The notes beneath the pieces were generated by a model. It did not search any database and was not told where the DNA came from. It saw only the letters and a list, made by a program, of their open reading frames with translations. Shown here in pieces: positions 48,701 to 60,291 of a stretch of 64,000 nt of DNA. Made by a program: the position numbers and the translations under genes. Source of the DNA: Parasponia andersonii (Eukaryota; Streptophyta; Magnoliopsida; Rosales; Cannabaceae); assembly GCA_002914805.1 (NCBI GenBank), contig JXTB01000136.1, positions 798,811 to 862,810 on the forward strand, read 5' to 3'. Each line of letters begins with the position of its first letter. Position 1 is the first letter of the stretch.

Positions 48701-50227
48701 ATAAGCATATTCTTTAACGAAGATGCATTCTTAAACTATGCATGCATGTTTTAACATGACAAAGGTGATTGATTTCGACTTATTATATACGTATATCCCA
48801 ACACAGCACGCATCTACTATACGAGACTTGTAGAAGTGGTCACAGCTTTACTTCGATGATGGTGCTTTCAAAGAAAGATAAAAGACTGATCGATATGATT
48901 GATCCCAAAAGAATAAAGGTGTTGGGAAATGCGACAATATTATTGGATTTCGTATTCTGAAACTGAAACTAAAACAGAAATAGAAAGAAGGTCGTGTGGG
49001 CTAGTCGTTCATGAAGTAGAATTTGTTAGCATTTCAAAGCTGGGGGAAAAGAACAATTTTAGAAAGAAAAAGCATGGCCGTTGTTGATGGAGTAGGTGAG
49101 GGTGAAGCTTTTAGATAAAGATGATTTGTCTAATAATGCATAATATGTTAAATAAGAAGAGATTGATTCATAAAGCAAACCCAATTTATAAAACTGAAAG
49201 TGGTCAACGTTGGATGTTCTTACACCAATGGTACAATAACTTTTTTCACAATAATGGGCACAACTTTTTATTTATTTATTTTTATTTTTGCAACGAACTT
49301 TCTCTCAAAGTTTACACAGAAATGTTTGTTAATCACATTATTAGAGCTCCAAAAGGGAAATGGTTTTCAAACTTTACTGTGTACAATAATCCAACATTTT
49401 ACTGGCTAGCAATTTTGCCTTGTATCAACGAAGCACGAAAACTTGTCAGCAACTGACCGCACTGATCAAAGGAATGGAAAGAGATGTTATTATATACTAC
49501 TTAAGGCGATCGATACGAAAAAAAAATTGCAAAATAATATACAAATATTTATAAAATGGATTCCAACTTCAAAGATTCTCCTTTTCATTCTTCAGTTGTC
49601 TCCGAACATGTTTATCAATGAGAGAGCAAAATTAAATGAGTTTGAAAATTTGGATAGAGTCTTCATTAAAATCGCTTTATTCAATATACTAGGCTATAGC
49701 TTGGCATTAAGTATGAGATATTGGAAACTTAATCAACTCAGATTCATCACTCTTAAATGCTGTTTCAAAAAAAAAAAAATTAGAATGACAAAGAAATAAA
49801 ATTAATTACTACATCAAGAGAATTTATGTGAAAAACTCATATAAAGGGAGAAAAACTACGACTTTCAAAACAGAATTCTACTATATAAAAATTGTTACTA
49901 TCACATAATTTTTTATTTTTTCGACCCAATGATCCTTAATTTTCTCACGAGTACTCTCTCACACTCACAGCTTTCTCCTTCATCTTTTGAAACAATCAAT
50001 ATCTCCTCGAGAGATTTTATAAATATTTGAAATATTTCTAATTAGGATAATTAGTAATAAAAGAGGTCGTCTCCTTTTATATGACTCAAGCCTCCAATAT
50101 TCTATTTTATCTTCCACCGATATAGAACTAAGGCTTCTTCATATTTTATTTAATTTAGTTAAATTTCCGCAATAAGAGACTCCTTTGTATTTGGTCTGTC
50201 TTTTATATACATTTCTTTCAATTTAAG
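45789..50227. other. Intergenic DNA without a recognised gene
   Basis: Several open frames exist (the longest, 187 codons, at 47156-47719 on +) but none matches a family, and most follow low-complexity T-rich sequence. A MITE-like candidate near 47665-48045 has GTATGTTTGTTTGGTA on the left and ACCAAATA-type words on the right, but the edges do not pair clearly. Homopolymer A runs occur at 46579-46592 and 49768-49780. Confidence 0.5.
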
Positions 50228-51325
50228 TGTTGGAGCGGTTTCTCACCAGTCGTCCACGTGTCTCCTATTGCTGACGCTGGATTCTCCAACTGTTCACGTG
50301 TCCTTGCTGTCTCAAAGCTCTTTGAACTCCAAGCAAGATCGGAGAGGCGGGGGTGGCTACTTGCAAAGACTCCCCGATGCTTAAGTCAGTGGTTTATCTT
50401 TGTGTTTGGTAGCAAGGATNTCTATGGATCTCTGTCTGTTTTCTTTGTTGCTCACAGACTGTTTTATATATATCAGTTTTTTGTGCAGACATGCCCCTCT
50501 CGGGAACGCATGGCTTCAATATATGTAGTCCTGAGATAGCGAATAGCATGGTTCTCTATCTCTGGAAAATAATGAGTACCTTTCATCTCAAGATCTTTTT
50601 TAACCGTAACGGGCCGAGATTTCCGTGATCTCTTCTGTGCTACCGTGGCCTGATTTTCGCCGCCTCCTACGGCTTCAATCTGTCAGGAGCAAGATTTGGG
50701 CAAATCGCCGTTCTGTCAGGACGGCTTGTCCCTGCGCACACACCTACCCAGAAACGCATTAAATGCTCTGTTTGGGTCTGGAGCCGTGGGGCTGCTTTCC
50801 ATTGTATTCAGTCTGAAGACCCTTGGGGCTTCTGACCCCTCCGACTGCTGAGATAAGGGTCGATGTTCCTAGACAGCAGACCCTTGGGGCCTCAGACTGC
50901 CAGCTGTCGTGGTTGGGGTCTGACTGGTTGGACCGTCTGGGATTAGTTATGGGGACCTTGAGGCTTCTGACCCCTCCGACTATTGAGGTAAGGGTCGCTG
51001 TTCCCAGACAGCAGACCCATGGGGCCTCAGACCGCCAGCTGTTGTGGTTGGGGTCTGACTGGCTGGACCGTCTGGAATCAGTTATGGTGACCCTGGGGCT
51101 TCTGACCCCTCCAACTGTTGAGGTAAAGGTTGCTGTTCCCAGACAGCAGACCCATAGGGCCTCAGACCGCCAGCTGTCGTGGTTGGGGTCTGACTAGCTG
51201 AACTGTTTGGGATCAGTGATGGGTTCTGCCCTAAATTCGGATGACCCAAAGGCTGATGGTGAGATCACGTGCGATCCGCGTGGCCCTTCTCGTGGTACAA
51301 GGTTCAGGAACGGGCCCCACATTAA
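50228..51325 (+). mobile_element. LTR-like fragment (possibly Ty3/gypsy, Tat/Ogre-like lineage) with 135-bp tandem repeats
   Basis: The segment has sharply higher GC than its surroundings. It starts with TGTTGGAGCGGTTTCTCACC and contains TTGCAAAGACTCCCCGATGC followed by TTAAGTCAGT (about 50369-50391), a motif I associate with transcribed parts of LTRs of large gypsy elements. It ends near GGGCCCCACA (51324). No gag-pol adjoins, so a solo or truncated LTR is the likely reading. The lineage is a guess from memory of motifs. An N lies at 50420. Confidence 0.4.
50815..51226. repeat. Three tandem copies of a 135-bp unit
   Basis: CTTCTGACCCCTCC-type sequence begins at 50829, 50964 and 51099, exactly 135 bp apart. 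Each unit contains CCCAGACAGCAGACCC-type and CCTCAGACNGCCAGCTGT-type blocks with few differences. As 135 is a multiple of three, an open frame with repeated peptide blocks spans it, but nothing else suggests translation. Confidence 0.93.
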
Positions 51326-52080
51326 GCTTTTGAAAGAAGCAGAGGCTTTTGGAAAAGTCTTTCAATCGGTAAACTAATCTAACAAATATGGTTGAACTCC
51401 AAAAAATGAAAAAAAAAAACCAAAATTTAGGTATTCTATAATTTAAATTTTGATGTTTGGACTCTATAAAATAATATCTTAAAATTAATAATTTCTAAAA
51501 ATTGATTATCTCAGATTGACTTTTTAAATAACTTTAATAAGTAAAAAACAATAATACTATCAACATTATGTGAATAATAAGGACTAATTTAGTTTTGACG
51601 AATGATATTAATATTTTTTTATTGCTAAAAGTAGCCCAAAAAAACAGTGCAATGTGTCAATTTTCTTAAATTTTTAATCTTGCGATGTTATTTTATAGAA
51701 TCCAAACTTCATAATTTAAATTATAAAACACCTAAACTTCAGTGTATTTTTTTTCAGTTTGCTCAACCAATATTGCTTTTCACACCATAAATTTACGAGA
51801 TATATTTTTAATTAATAGTTATATGAGAAATTAATAATGGTTTTCCTTGACTAGGAATGGAGGTATTCATACTTGGCCCTAAATATTGAAGATTATCATT
51901 GTCAATGGAAAAATTATAGATGAATTTAATCTAAAATATGATTTTTATTACATTCAATTAATTGTTTACGAGGTTTTAAGTACTTATTTTTAGGAAAAGT
52001 ACTAAAATCCAGCACATGTGGTGTTTAGCATTACATATAATATAGATGTAAGGGCCAATATATCTATTTTGTGATAGGTA
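51326..52080. mobile_element. MITE-like inverted repeat (51383-51775) and AT-rich flank
   Basis: CAAATATGGTTGA (51383) mirrors TCAACCAATATTG (51763-51775). The arms continue inward with GGTATTCTATAATTTAAATT versus AATTTAAATTATAAAACACC and GGACTCTATAAAATAA versus TTATTTTATAGAATCC, giving arms of about 110 bp around a loop of about 160 bp. No protein. 51776-52080 is plain AT-rich DNA. Confidence 0.75.
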
Positions 52081-52085
52081 CTATA
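52081..52085. repeat. Left 5-bp target duplication of the gypsy element (CTATA)
   Basis: CTATA precedes the TG start of the 5' LTR and is identical to CTATA at 60087-60091. Confidence 0.9.
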
Positions 52086-52317
52086 TGTAAAAACCTGAAA
52101 TTTTCGAGGGTAATTTAGACATTTTACCAATTTTCCGGATAAAATATTGTGGGGACTAATTTGTAAAAGTTTTGTACAGAGGGACTAAATTGCAAATTTT
52201 GAAAGACTAAATTGATAGAGATTTGAAATTTTGGGGACTTATATGCAATTTTTGAAAACTTGCACAGCCCTATGAGGTTGGGCCACGTGGCCCTGCTCAA
52301 CCAATCCCCTCTCTTCT

Positions 52318-52358
<41 letters not shown>

Positions 52359-54060
52359 CGAAAATCTCCTTCTCTCTCCTCTCTCGGATCCCTCGGCTGC
52401 ACCACTGTAGGACCGCTGCCTAGCCACCGTCCGGGCTGCCCACCGACCGGCGTCGACTCGCCGAGCTGCCGCGAACTTCTGCCGCCCCTCGCCGCTCGCT
52501 GCCGCCACCTGGTTCGCCGGGAAAAGCCATAGAAGCCGATTTGAGCTTTTTCGGTTTTTCCGTCACCGGCGACGATTCCGGCCACCTTTCGACCTCAAAC
52601 CAGTCCCGTTGGATTCGTATCATCGCAATGATCATCAAGGTATATATATCTCAACTCCATTTTGGCCGGATTAAAAGTTACCATTTTTGGTCATTTCGAG
52701 TTTATGGTTGTTGTTCTCGATCCGGCCATTGGATTGTGTTTTTGATTACATTTTTGGAATGTACTCAGAAAATAGAGAAGTTTGATATATATATTGTGTA
52801 GTTTGGTGATCGGCACGAAAATTGAGATCGGACAGTCGAGATTTTGTCTCGTTTTACGTGCCACCGGTCCGGTGTGGACCCGGACCCGAATTGGACAAGT
52901 TATATGTCTAACCTAGCTATTTTGGGTGCTAGGAATTCAGTAAAGAGGTCCGTTTGTGGAATTGAAGCTCCGATGAGAAAGTTGGTTTTTCGCAAGAGGA
53001 CGATCGAGGGCTTGGAATTGGTTCCCGACCCTCCGGGCGATCGTCANCTATAAAACCTTATTATATATGTTTTACTGAAAACCCAGAGTACAGTAGTTTT
53101 TACACTTCAGTTCTGTATTGCATGTGTCATAGGATCATACATGAGCACCGTGTTAGCATCGTGGGTTTTACAGTGTGGCGCTGCATGTCCCACTGTCGGT
53201 GAAAGTCCGTAAACTTGCGCAAGGTCTTGTTACTTCTGATTACCTCCCCATTTAGCAGGTATAGGCAATTCGGTTACCCCTCCAGGTTTGGTAGGCGACA
53301 CATGGGTGTCCCCTCCGGGTATAGGCTTAGGTATCAGGCAGGCTGTTAGGTACACTTAGTGCCATCATCCTGGGTTTCCACAGATGAGAGGATGTGAGCT
53401 CATGGGTATGGGTTGATTTGTGTCATGTGCATATGGAGTGATGGTTTTGATTACACTTTTATATATATATTGGCTCCCGGTCTGGATTATATATATATAT
53501 ATATGTGTGTATGTTTTGAATTTGAACTAACCATGCAGGAGATTCCCATCACTGAACTGTTTTTCCCCGAGGTAACTATTTTCCTACTGGGCATTGTATG
53601 CTCACCCCCTACCTTCCTCCTCAGGTGGTGTCCAGTGCGATCTTAGTGATCAAGAGGAGTAAGAGGTCATCCTGATTGCAGTTCGTCTCTTGGTAATGCT
53701 AGGAGTTTGTTGTCGTAGTCTTTGGACTATTTGGATTTTGTGTTAGCATTGAACCAAGATTACTGCTTTCTATTTTGTCTGCAAACTTATGTATGCCATT
53801 TTGGTATTTGATATCTGTTGTGGATGATGATGATGCTGGGTTTTGTATTTAATTTCTTGTTTTTAAGTAATTGTTCAATTTATGTTTGGTGGTGTATACC
53901 AACTATGGGAGTGGTTCACGGGATAGAATTCTGATTATTTTATTTAAATGGACCGTTTTTAAAAAAACTAGAACTTTTGACATTTTTCAAATAAATTAAG
54001 GAATTTCCTACCTTTGTGAAATTCCTCTTCTGCCACTAGCCCAGGTTTTGGGTCGTGACA
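52086..54060 (+). repeat. 5' LTR
   Basis: Starts TGTAAAAACCTGAAATTTTC and ends GGGTCGTGACA. It aligns along its length with 58081-60086 from position about 52276 on. It contains a (TC)n run (52321-52356) and a GC-rich island (about 52385-52535). An N at 53047 stands where the 3' LTR has about 250 extra bases, so the true LTR is probably about 2.2 kb. Open frames inside it are not genes. Confidence 0.93.
52318..52356. repeat. (TC)n microsatellite inside 5' LTR
   Basis: A CT-repeat run clearly longer than in the 3' LTR (about 58120-58135), so it has changed since insertion. Confidence 0.95.
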
Positions 54061-54068
54061 AAAATTTT

Positions 54069-54080
54069 TGGTATCAGAGC
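54069..54080 (+). promoter_or_regulatory. Primer binding site (initiator tRNA-Met type)
   Basis: TGGTATCAGAGC begins 8 bases after the 5' LTR end. This sequence is the usual plant retrotransposon site complementary to the 3' end of initiator tRNA-Met. Confidence 0.93.
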
Positions 54081-54194
54081 TTTGAATTCAACAGCTCGAA
54101 CGTATCACCATTAAACTAGATTGAAGTTGATTTTTATGACAAGCATTCATCATTATCGCACTAACAGTTTGGCATATTGTTTCAGACTTTAAGG

Positions 54195-55130
54195 ATGCCT
54201 CCTAGAAGAGTTCCAAGGCACCAACCAGATGCCGAACCTCCTCGTCTGGAATTCACTCATCTGATCGAGGCAATGCAGCAGACATTCGTCCAGATGAGCA
54301 ATCTAGACTATCAGCCTCTAGCTCTGAGGGAACTTTAGTTGGATCAGGCTGATCACCTTCAACGGTTTATGCGTCTTCAGCCAGGGCACTTTGATGGTAG
54401 ACTAGAAGCTCTCACAGCAATTGCTTGGTTGCATGAGATGGAGAGGCACTTTCGAGCCCTTGGTACTCCGGTCGAGTTTTGGGCTATGTTTGCTGTTACC
54501 CGTTTGACAGGGAGTGCCATTCGTTGGTGGGAGACAGTGGAACGGATGCAAGATGTAGTGAGCTTGACTTGGGAAGACTTTGAACAGATTTTTAAGGCCC
54601 AGTATGCCAATGAGGATCAACAAGATGAAGTTGTGAAACAATTTGAGACTCTGACCCAAGGTAACAGAACGGTGAATGAGTAGCTGATAGAGTTCATTGA
54701 GTTGGCAAGTATTGCTCTTGGACCAGGTACGAGTGAGAAGTACCGAGTTGCTAAGTTCAGGAGTCGTTTGAATCGGAATATTTACAACAGAATTGGCACT
54801 CAGACTTTCCACACTCTTCCTGAGATTGCAGTGGCTGCCCAGCGGGCAGAGGCCATCGAAGAAAGTTTGGATTCTAGGAGGAACCAGTGGAGAGGAAATG
54901 ACAGGAAAGCCACCAGAAGGAACCAGGGGCAGTGGTTAGCCCAGGGTACTCCGAGCAGTGACAGCTCAAATAGTAGTAGTTCTTCTGGGGGTGGCAGAGG
55001 TAGTCCGTATGGAGGATGTTTTGTTTGTGGCCAGTAGGGTCATCGGAAGAAGGAGTGTCCCAACCGTCTGCAGAAATCTCCTCTTTCTCAGGGAGGACCG
55101 CAGAGAGCTAGTTAGGTTCTGCTTCTTATT
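54195..55130 (+). pseudogene. Gag pseudogene of the gypsy element
   Basis: ATG 54195 opens MPPRRVPRHQ; a retrotransposon gag domain follows (LQRFMRLQPGHFDG ... AIRWWETVERM ... WEDFEQIFKAQY, about 54357-54610) and then a serine/glycine-rich linker and a zinc knuckle CFVCGQ-stop-GHRKKEC (about 55018-55060). In-frame TAG codons occur at 54336-54338, 54681-54683 and 55035-55037 (inside the knuckle). A frame change between about 55040 and 55130 separates gag from pol. Gag would form the virus-like particle. Confidence 0.9.
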
Positions 55131-58083
55131 AAAGCACTCAGGCAAGGCCGCAATAGTCATAGGGTGCTTCGCAGGCTTTTACTTCCCCTCAGCCTTATCA
55201 GCATCAGTACTGCCCTCAGGGTTTCACTCAGAACTTTCAGACTTCTCAGGCTTTAGGGAGTCAGGATGGGCGTGGTTATGGCAGTAATAGTCCAGGGTCC
55301 AGCAGCAGCCGTCCTGGCCAGGGAAGAGGCAACAAAAGGAAAGGAAAGGTAACTGGCCAAGCCTATACTTTTACTAGGGCAGACGACACTCAGGATCGCA
55401 CTGGCCGAGGTGTCGTTGACGGTATGTTCCTTCTTTCACATTCTTGGGCATATATTTTGTTTGATACTGGTGCATCCTATTCATTCATATCCTTATTGTT
55501 TAGTCAACTGTTGGGGTTGAAATTTTCTGATTTGGATTATGTATTGTCGTTGGGTACACCTTTGGGAGGAATGGCCGATGTGTCTAGCGTGTGTAAGTCT
55601 TGTCGGGTTGTGATTGGTGATAGGAAGCTTCTTGCTGATTTGATTGTGTTGCTGATGGGACAGTATGACGTGACACTCGGTATGGATTGGTTGTCGAAGT
55701 ATCGAGCAGTTGTGGACTGTCATAAAAAGTGGGTGACTCTTTTTCCTAGTGATGGATATCCTATTATCTATCAGGTCGGGATGAGTCCGTTGAAACCTAG
55801 TCCTGTTCTGAAAGCGTGCATGGGTGGAAGGAAGAAACTTGAGTGTTATGGGAACTTGTTTGCCATGGATGGTAAGGTAAGGACAGACGATCAAGACCTA
55901 TGGATTCCGGTGGTGTGTGAGTATTCGGAGGTATTTCCTGAAGACTTACCGGGGTTACCACCTGATAGGGAGATCGAGTTCTATATTGAACTAGTTCCTG
56001 GAGCTCAGCCAGTTTCTATTCCAGCCTATCGCATGACACTTGCTGAGATGGAAGAATTAAGAGAACAGTTGGATGATCTGCTTTCCAAGGACTTTATTCG
56101 CAGTAGCACTTCTCCTTGGGGTGCTCCTGTTTTGTTTGCGAAGAAAGCTGATGGCTCGTTGAGACTTTGTGTGCATTACTGGAAGTTGAACCAGTTGACA
56201 GTTTAGAACAAGTATCCTTTGCCAAGGATAGATGAGTTGTTTGATCAACTCACTGGTTCAAGATTCTTCTCCAAGATCGATTTGAGATCCGGTTATCATC
56301 AGTTAAAGATGAGGGAGGATGATATACCGAAGACAGCATTCAGAACCCGATATGGTCACTTTGAGTTTCTGGTAATGCCATTTGGTTTAACGAATGCACC
56401 CACAGCTTTTATGGATCTCATGAATCGGATTTTTAGGCCATTTTTGGATCATTTTATAGTTGTGTTCATTGACGATATCCTAGTATATTCCAAGACTCGA
56501 GAAGAGCATGCTGAATATCTGGGGATAGTACTCAAAACCTTGAGAGATCATCAGTTGTATGCCAAGAAATCGAAGTGTGACTTTTGGATGTCAGAAGTGA
56601 AGTTCTTTGGCCATGTGATTTCTCACGGAGGTATTTCAGTCGATCCCGCTAAGATCGAAGCTATTCTAGAGTGGGAAAGACCGAGAAATGTGACGGAGGT
56701 ACGTAGTTTCCTTGGATTGGCAGGCTACTACCGTCATTTTGTGCAAGATTTCTCGAGAATTGCTTTGCCTTTGACGAAGTTGACCAGGAATGATGTCAAG
56801 TTTGTTTGGGATCACGAAAGTAAAGAAGCTTTTGTCAGATTGAAGTAGAGTTTAACCACTGCACCTGTTTTTACTATTCCTGACAGTAACGAGCCTTATG
56901 TGGTGTATACCAATGCTTCAAAGACGGGTTTGGGATGTGTCTTGATGCAGAATGGTCGAGTTGTGACTTATGCTTCTCGTTAGTTGAAGCCATATGAAAG
57001 GAACTATCCCACCCATGATCTGGAACTTGCAACAGTGATCTTTGCCTTGAAAATTTGGCGATGTTACTTGTATAGTGTGAAGTTCGACATATTCTCCGAT
57101 CATAAGAGTTTAAAGTATCTCTTTACCCAGAAGGATTTGAACTTGAGACAACGAAGATGGGTTGAGTATATGAAGGATTATGACTTTGACCTACAGTACC
57201 ATCCTGGTAAGGCCAATGTTGTAGCCGATGCACTGAGTAGGAAGCATCGTGGAGCACTAGCTGCACTGGTGTTTGAAGATTGGAAAAATTCAGCTGCGAT
57301 TGGTGATTACAACTTGTAGTACTTCGAGAATGAAGGTGTTGCTTGCCTGAGCAACATTGTAATTTCACCATCTCTTCTCCAGACAGTCCAGCAGAGTCAG
57401 TGGCAAGACAGGGAGTTGAGGACAACCTGGAACCGACTTCAAAATGGTGAACAGTGAGATGGTTAGAGCACTAACCGTGAAGGGTTTTTGCTTTTCAATG
57501 GGAGGTTGGCTGTAGCTAATGACCCTAATCTTCGAGAAACCATTCTAACAGAGGCTCACAAATCAAGGTTCGCAATACATCCAGGTAGTACTAAGATGTA
57601 CTGAGACTTGAAATAGCAGTATTGGTGGAAAGGAATGAAGAAAGATGTAGATACTTTTGTGGCTAAGTGTTTGACTTGTCAGCAAGTCAAAGCTGAACAC
57701 CAGAGACTAGCTGGATTACTTCAGCCATTGCCAATTCCCGAGTGGAAGTGGGACAAGATCACGATGGACTTTGTGATTAGTTTGCCAAAGACCTTGAGGA
57801 AGAACGACACAGTTTGTGTAATAGTCGATCGGTTAATGAAGAGTGCTCACTTTATACTGATCCGGATGGACTACTCTCTTACTAAGCTCAGTAGACTGTA
57901 TATGGAGAACATCATACACTTGCATGGTGTGCCTTCAAGCATAGTATCTGACAAAGATCCAAGGTTTACTTCTAAGTTTTAGAGAGCCTTGCAGAAAGCG
58001 TTTGGTACGCAGTTGGATAACAATATAGCTCACCATCCTGAGACAGACAGTCAGTCTGAAAGGACCATTCAGATTCTTGAGGT
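55131..58083 (+). pseudogene. Pol pseudogene (protease, RT, RNase H, truncated integrase)
   Basis: All pol pieces share one reading frame. Protease: [12 protein letters not shown] (about 55456-55492) with later GMDWL. Reverse transcriptase: from LPPDREIEF (about 55950) through [25 protein letters not shown] and the active site [12 protein letters not shown] (about 56459-56494). RNase H: YTNASKTGLG (about 56908, usual catalytic Asp read as Asn) to ALSRK near 57240. Integrase: zinc-binding HPGS...CLTCQQVK (about 57580-57690), then core ITMDFVISLP (about 57760-57790) and DKDPRFTS (about 57950-57975), ending SERTIQILE at 58083, where it runs into the LTR. In-frame stops: 55154, 55160, 56204, 56846, 56981, 57317, 57455, 57464, 57602, 57614, 57980. 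No frameshift was found from 55424 on. Confidence 0.93.
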
Positions 58084-60086
58084 TGGGCCACGTGGCCCTG
58101 CTCAACCAATCCCCTCTCTTCTTCTCTCTCTCTCTATCCCCGAAAATCTCCTTCTCTCTCCTCTCTCGGATCCCTCGGCCACACCACCGAAGGATCGCTG
58201 CCTAGCCACCGTCCGGGCCACCTACCGATCGGCGACGACTCGCCGAGCTGCCACAAACCTCCACCGGCCCTCGCCGCCGCCGCCTGGTTCGCCGAGAAAA
58301 GCCATAGAAGCCGATTTGAGCTTTTTCGGTTTTTCCATCACCGGCGATGATTCCGGCCACCTTTCGGCCTCAAACTGGTCCCGTTGGATTCGTATCGTCG
58401 CAAGGATCATCAAGGTATATATATCTCAACTCCATTTTGCCCGGATTGAAAGTTGCCATTTTTGGTCATTTCGAGTTTATGGTTGTTGTTCTCGATCCGG
58501 CCGTTGGATTGTGTTTTTGATTGCATTTTTGGAATGTACTCGGAAAATAGATAAGTTTGATATATATATATATTGTGTAGTTTGGTGATCGGCACGAAAA
58601 TCGAGATCGGACGGTCGAGATTTTATCTCGTTTTGCATGCCACTGGTCCGGTGTGGACCCGGACCTGAATTGGACAAGTTATATATCTAACCTAGCTATT
58701 TTGAGTGCTAGGAATTCAGTGAAGAGGTCCGTTTATGGAATTGAAGCTCCGGTGAGAAAGTTAGTTTTTCGCAAGAGGACGATCGAGGGCTTGGAATTGG
58801 TTTCCAACCCTCCGGGCGATTGTCAACGACATCTTAAGGATTCAATAGCGTGGTGTCGCTATTCTGTTGAGGTAGGGGTTTAGTTACCTTCGTTTTATAC
58901 CGTTTTGAGTTAAAACTTATTTTCTGCAGCATATAAGAACAAGTGTGTTTTTAATGATTTGAATTATATGTGATGGAATCTGGTTATACGATATATACTG
59001 TACTGCTCTGGGAATTTACTGTGTGCAGGTTATTTTGGGTATATGAAGAATAGGGCCGTTGTGCTGCCCATTTTTCTATAAAACCTTATTATATATGTTT
59101 TACTGAAAACCCAGAGTACAGTAGTTTTTACACTTCAGTTCTGTATTGCATGTGTCATAGGATCATACATTAGCACCATGTTAGCATCGTGGATTTTACA
59201 GTGTGGCACTGGGTGTCCCACCATCAGTGAAAGTTCGTAAACTTACGCGAGGTCTTATTACTTCTGATTACCTCCCCATTTGGCAGGTGTAGGCAATTCG
59301 GTTGCCCCTCCAGGTTTGGTAGGCGACACATGGGTATCCCCTCCGGGTATGGGCTTAGGTATCAGGTAAGCTATTAGGTACACTTAGTGCCATCATCCTG
59401 GATTTTCACAGATGAGAGGATGTGAGCTCATGGGGATGGGTTGATTTGTGTCATGTGCATATGGAGTGATGGTTTTGATTACACTTTTATATATATATTG
59501 GCTCCCGGTCTGGATTATATATGTATACATGTATGTATGTTTTGGATTTGAACTAACCATGCAGGAGATTCCCATCACTGAACTATTTTTACCCGAGGTA
59601 ACTATTTTCCTACTGGGCATTGTATGCTCACCCCCTATCTTCCTGCTCAGGTGGTGTCCAGTGCGATCTTGGTGATCAAGAGGAGTAAGAGGTCATCCTG
59701 ATTGCAGTTCGTCTCTTGGTAATGCTAGGAGTTTGTTGTCGTAGTCTTCGGACTATTTTGATTTTGTGTTAGCATTGAACCAAGATTACTACTTTCTATT
59801 TTGTCTGCAAACTTATGTATGCCATTCTTGTATTTGACATCTGTTGTGGATGATGATGATGATGGGTTTTGTATTTAATTTCATGTTTTTATGTAATTGT
59901 TCAATTTATGTTTGGTGGTGTATATGAACTGTGGGAGTGGTTCACGGGATGGAATTCTGATTATTTTATTTAAATGGACCGTTTTTATAAAAACTAGAAC
60001 TTTTGACACTTTTCAAATAAATTAAGGAATTTTCCACCTTTGTGAAATTCCCCTTCTACCACTAGCCCAGGTTTTGGGTCGTGACA
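58081..60086 (+). repeat. 3' LTR, lacking about its first 190 bp
   Basis: Corresponds to 5' LTR positions from about 52276 to 54060, with scattered substitutions and small indels. It keeps about 250 bp (58826-59075) absent at the N in the 5' LTR. It ends GGGTCGTGACA at 60086. Confidence 0.93.
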
Positions 60087-60091
60087 CTATA
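60087..60091. repeat. Right 5-bp target duplication of the gypsy element (CTATA)
   Basis: CTATA directly after the 3' LTR; partner of 52081-52085. Confidence 0.9.
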
Positions 60092-60291
60092 ACTTTATAA
60101 TGTGATGCTAAACAAGTACCTCGTAGCATTGTTTTATCTTTTGGAATAGTAAAGAAACTAAACATGACCACTATTCATAAGAAAATTTTAATAGCTAATT
60201 ATTTGACTCAAAACCTTAACATTCCCCTCTAACTTCAGATGTGGTAGTATTGCAACTCTGAATTTATTCTTAGTAACAAAAACCAAGTGGC

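Larger units (their letters stand above)
52086..60086 (+). mobile_element. Ty3/gypsy LTR retrotransposon, internally deleted
   Basis: A TG...CA LTR pair, a tRNA-Met-type primer binding site, and gag-protease-RT-RNase H-integrase order define a Ty3/gypsy element, flanked by a perfect CTATA duplication. The gag start (MPPRR), roughly 2-kb LTRs and integrase sequence suggest a Tekay/Del-type chromovirus, but the region where a chromodomain would lie is deleted. The 3' end of integrase, the polypurine tract and about the first 190 bp of the 3' LTR are missing. Confidence 0.95.

Noticed and set aside
49121-49799. Two open frames over 110 codons on +
   Set aside because: No family recognised, low-complexity stretches inside, no splice context; left as intergenic.
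52124-52638. Arg/Gly-rich open frames on both strands
   Set aside because: They lie in the 5' LTR, overlap a (TC)n run and GC island, and recur imperfectly in the 3' LTR without frame conservation.
54377-57425. - strand open frames across gag-pol
   Set aside because: Antisense by-products of the + strand retrotransposon frames; no domain recognised.
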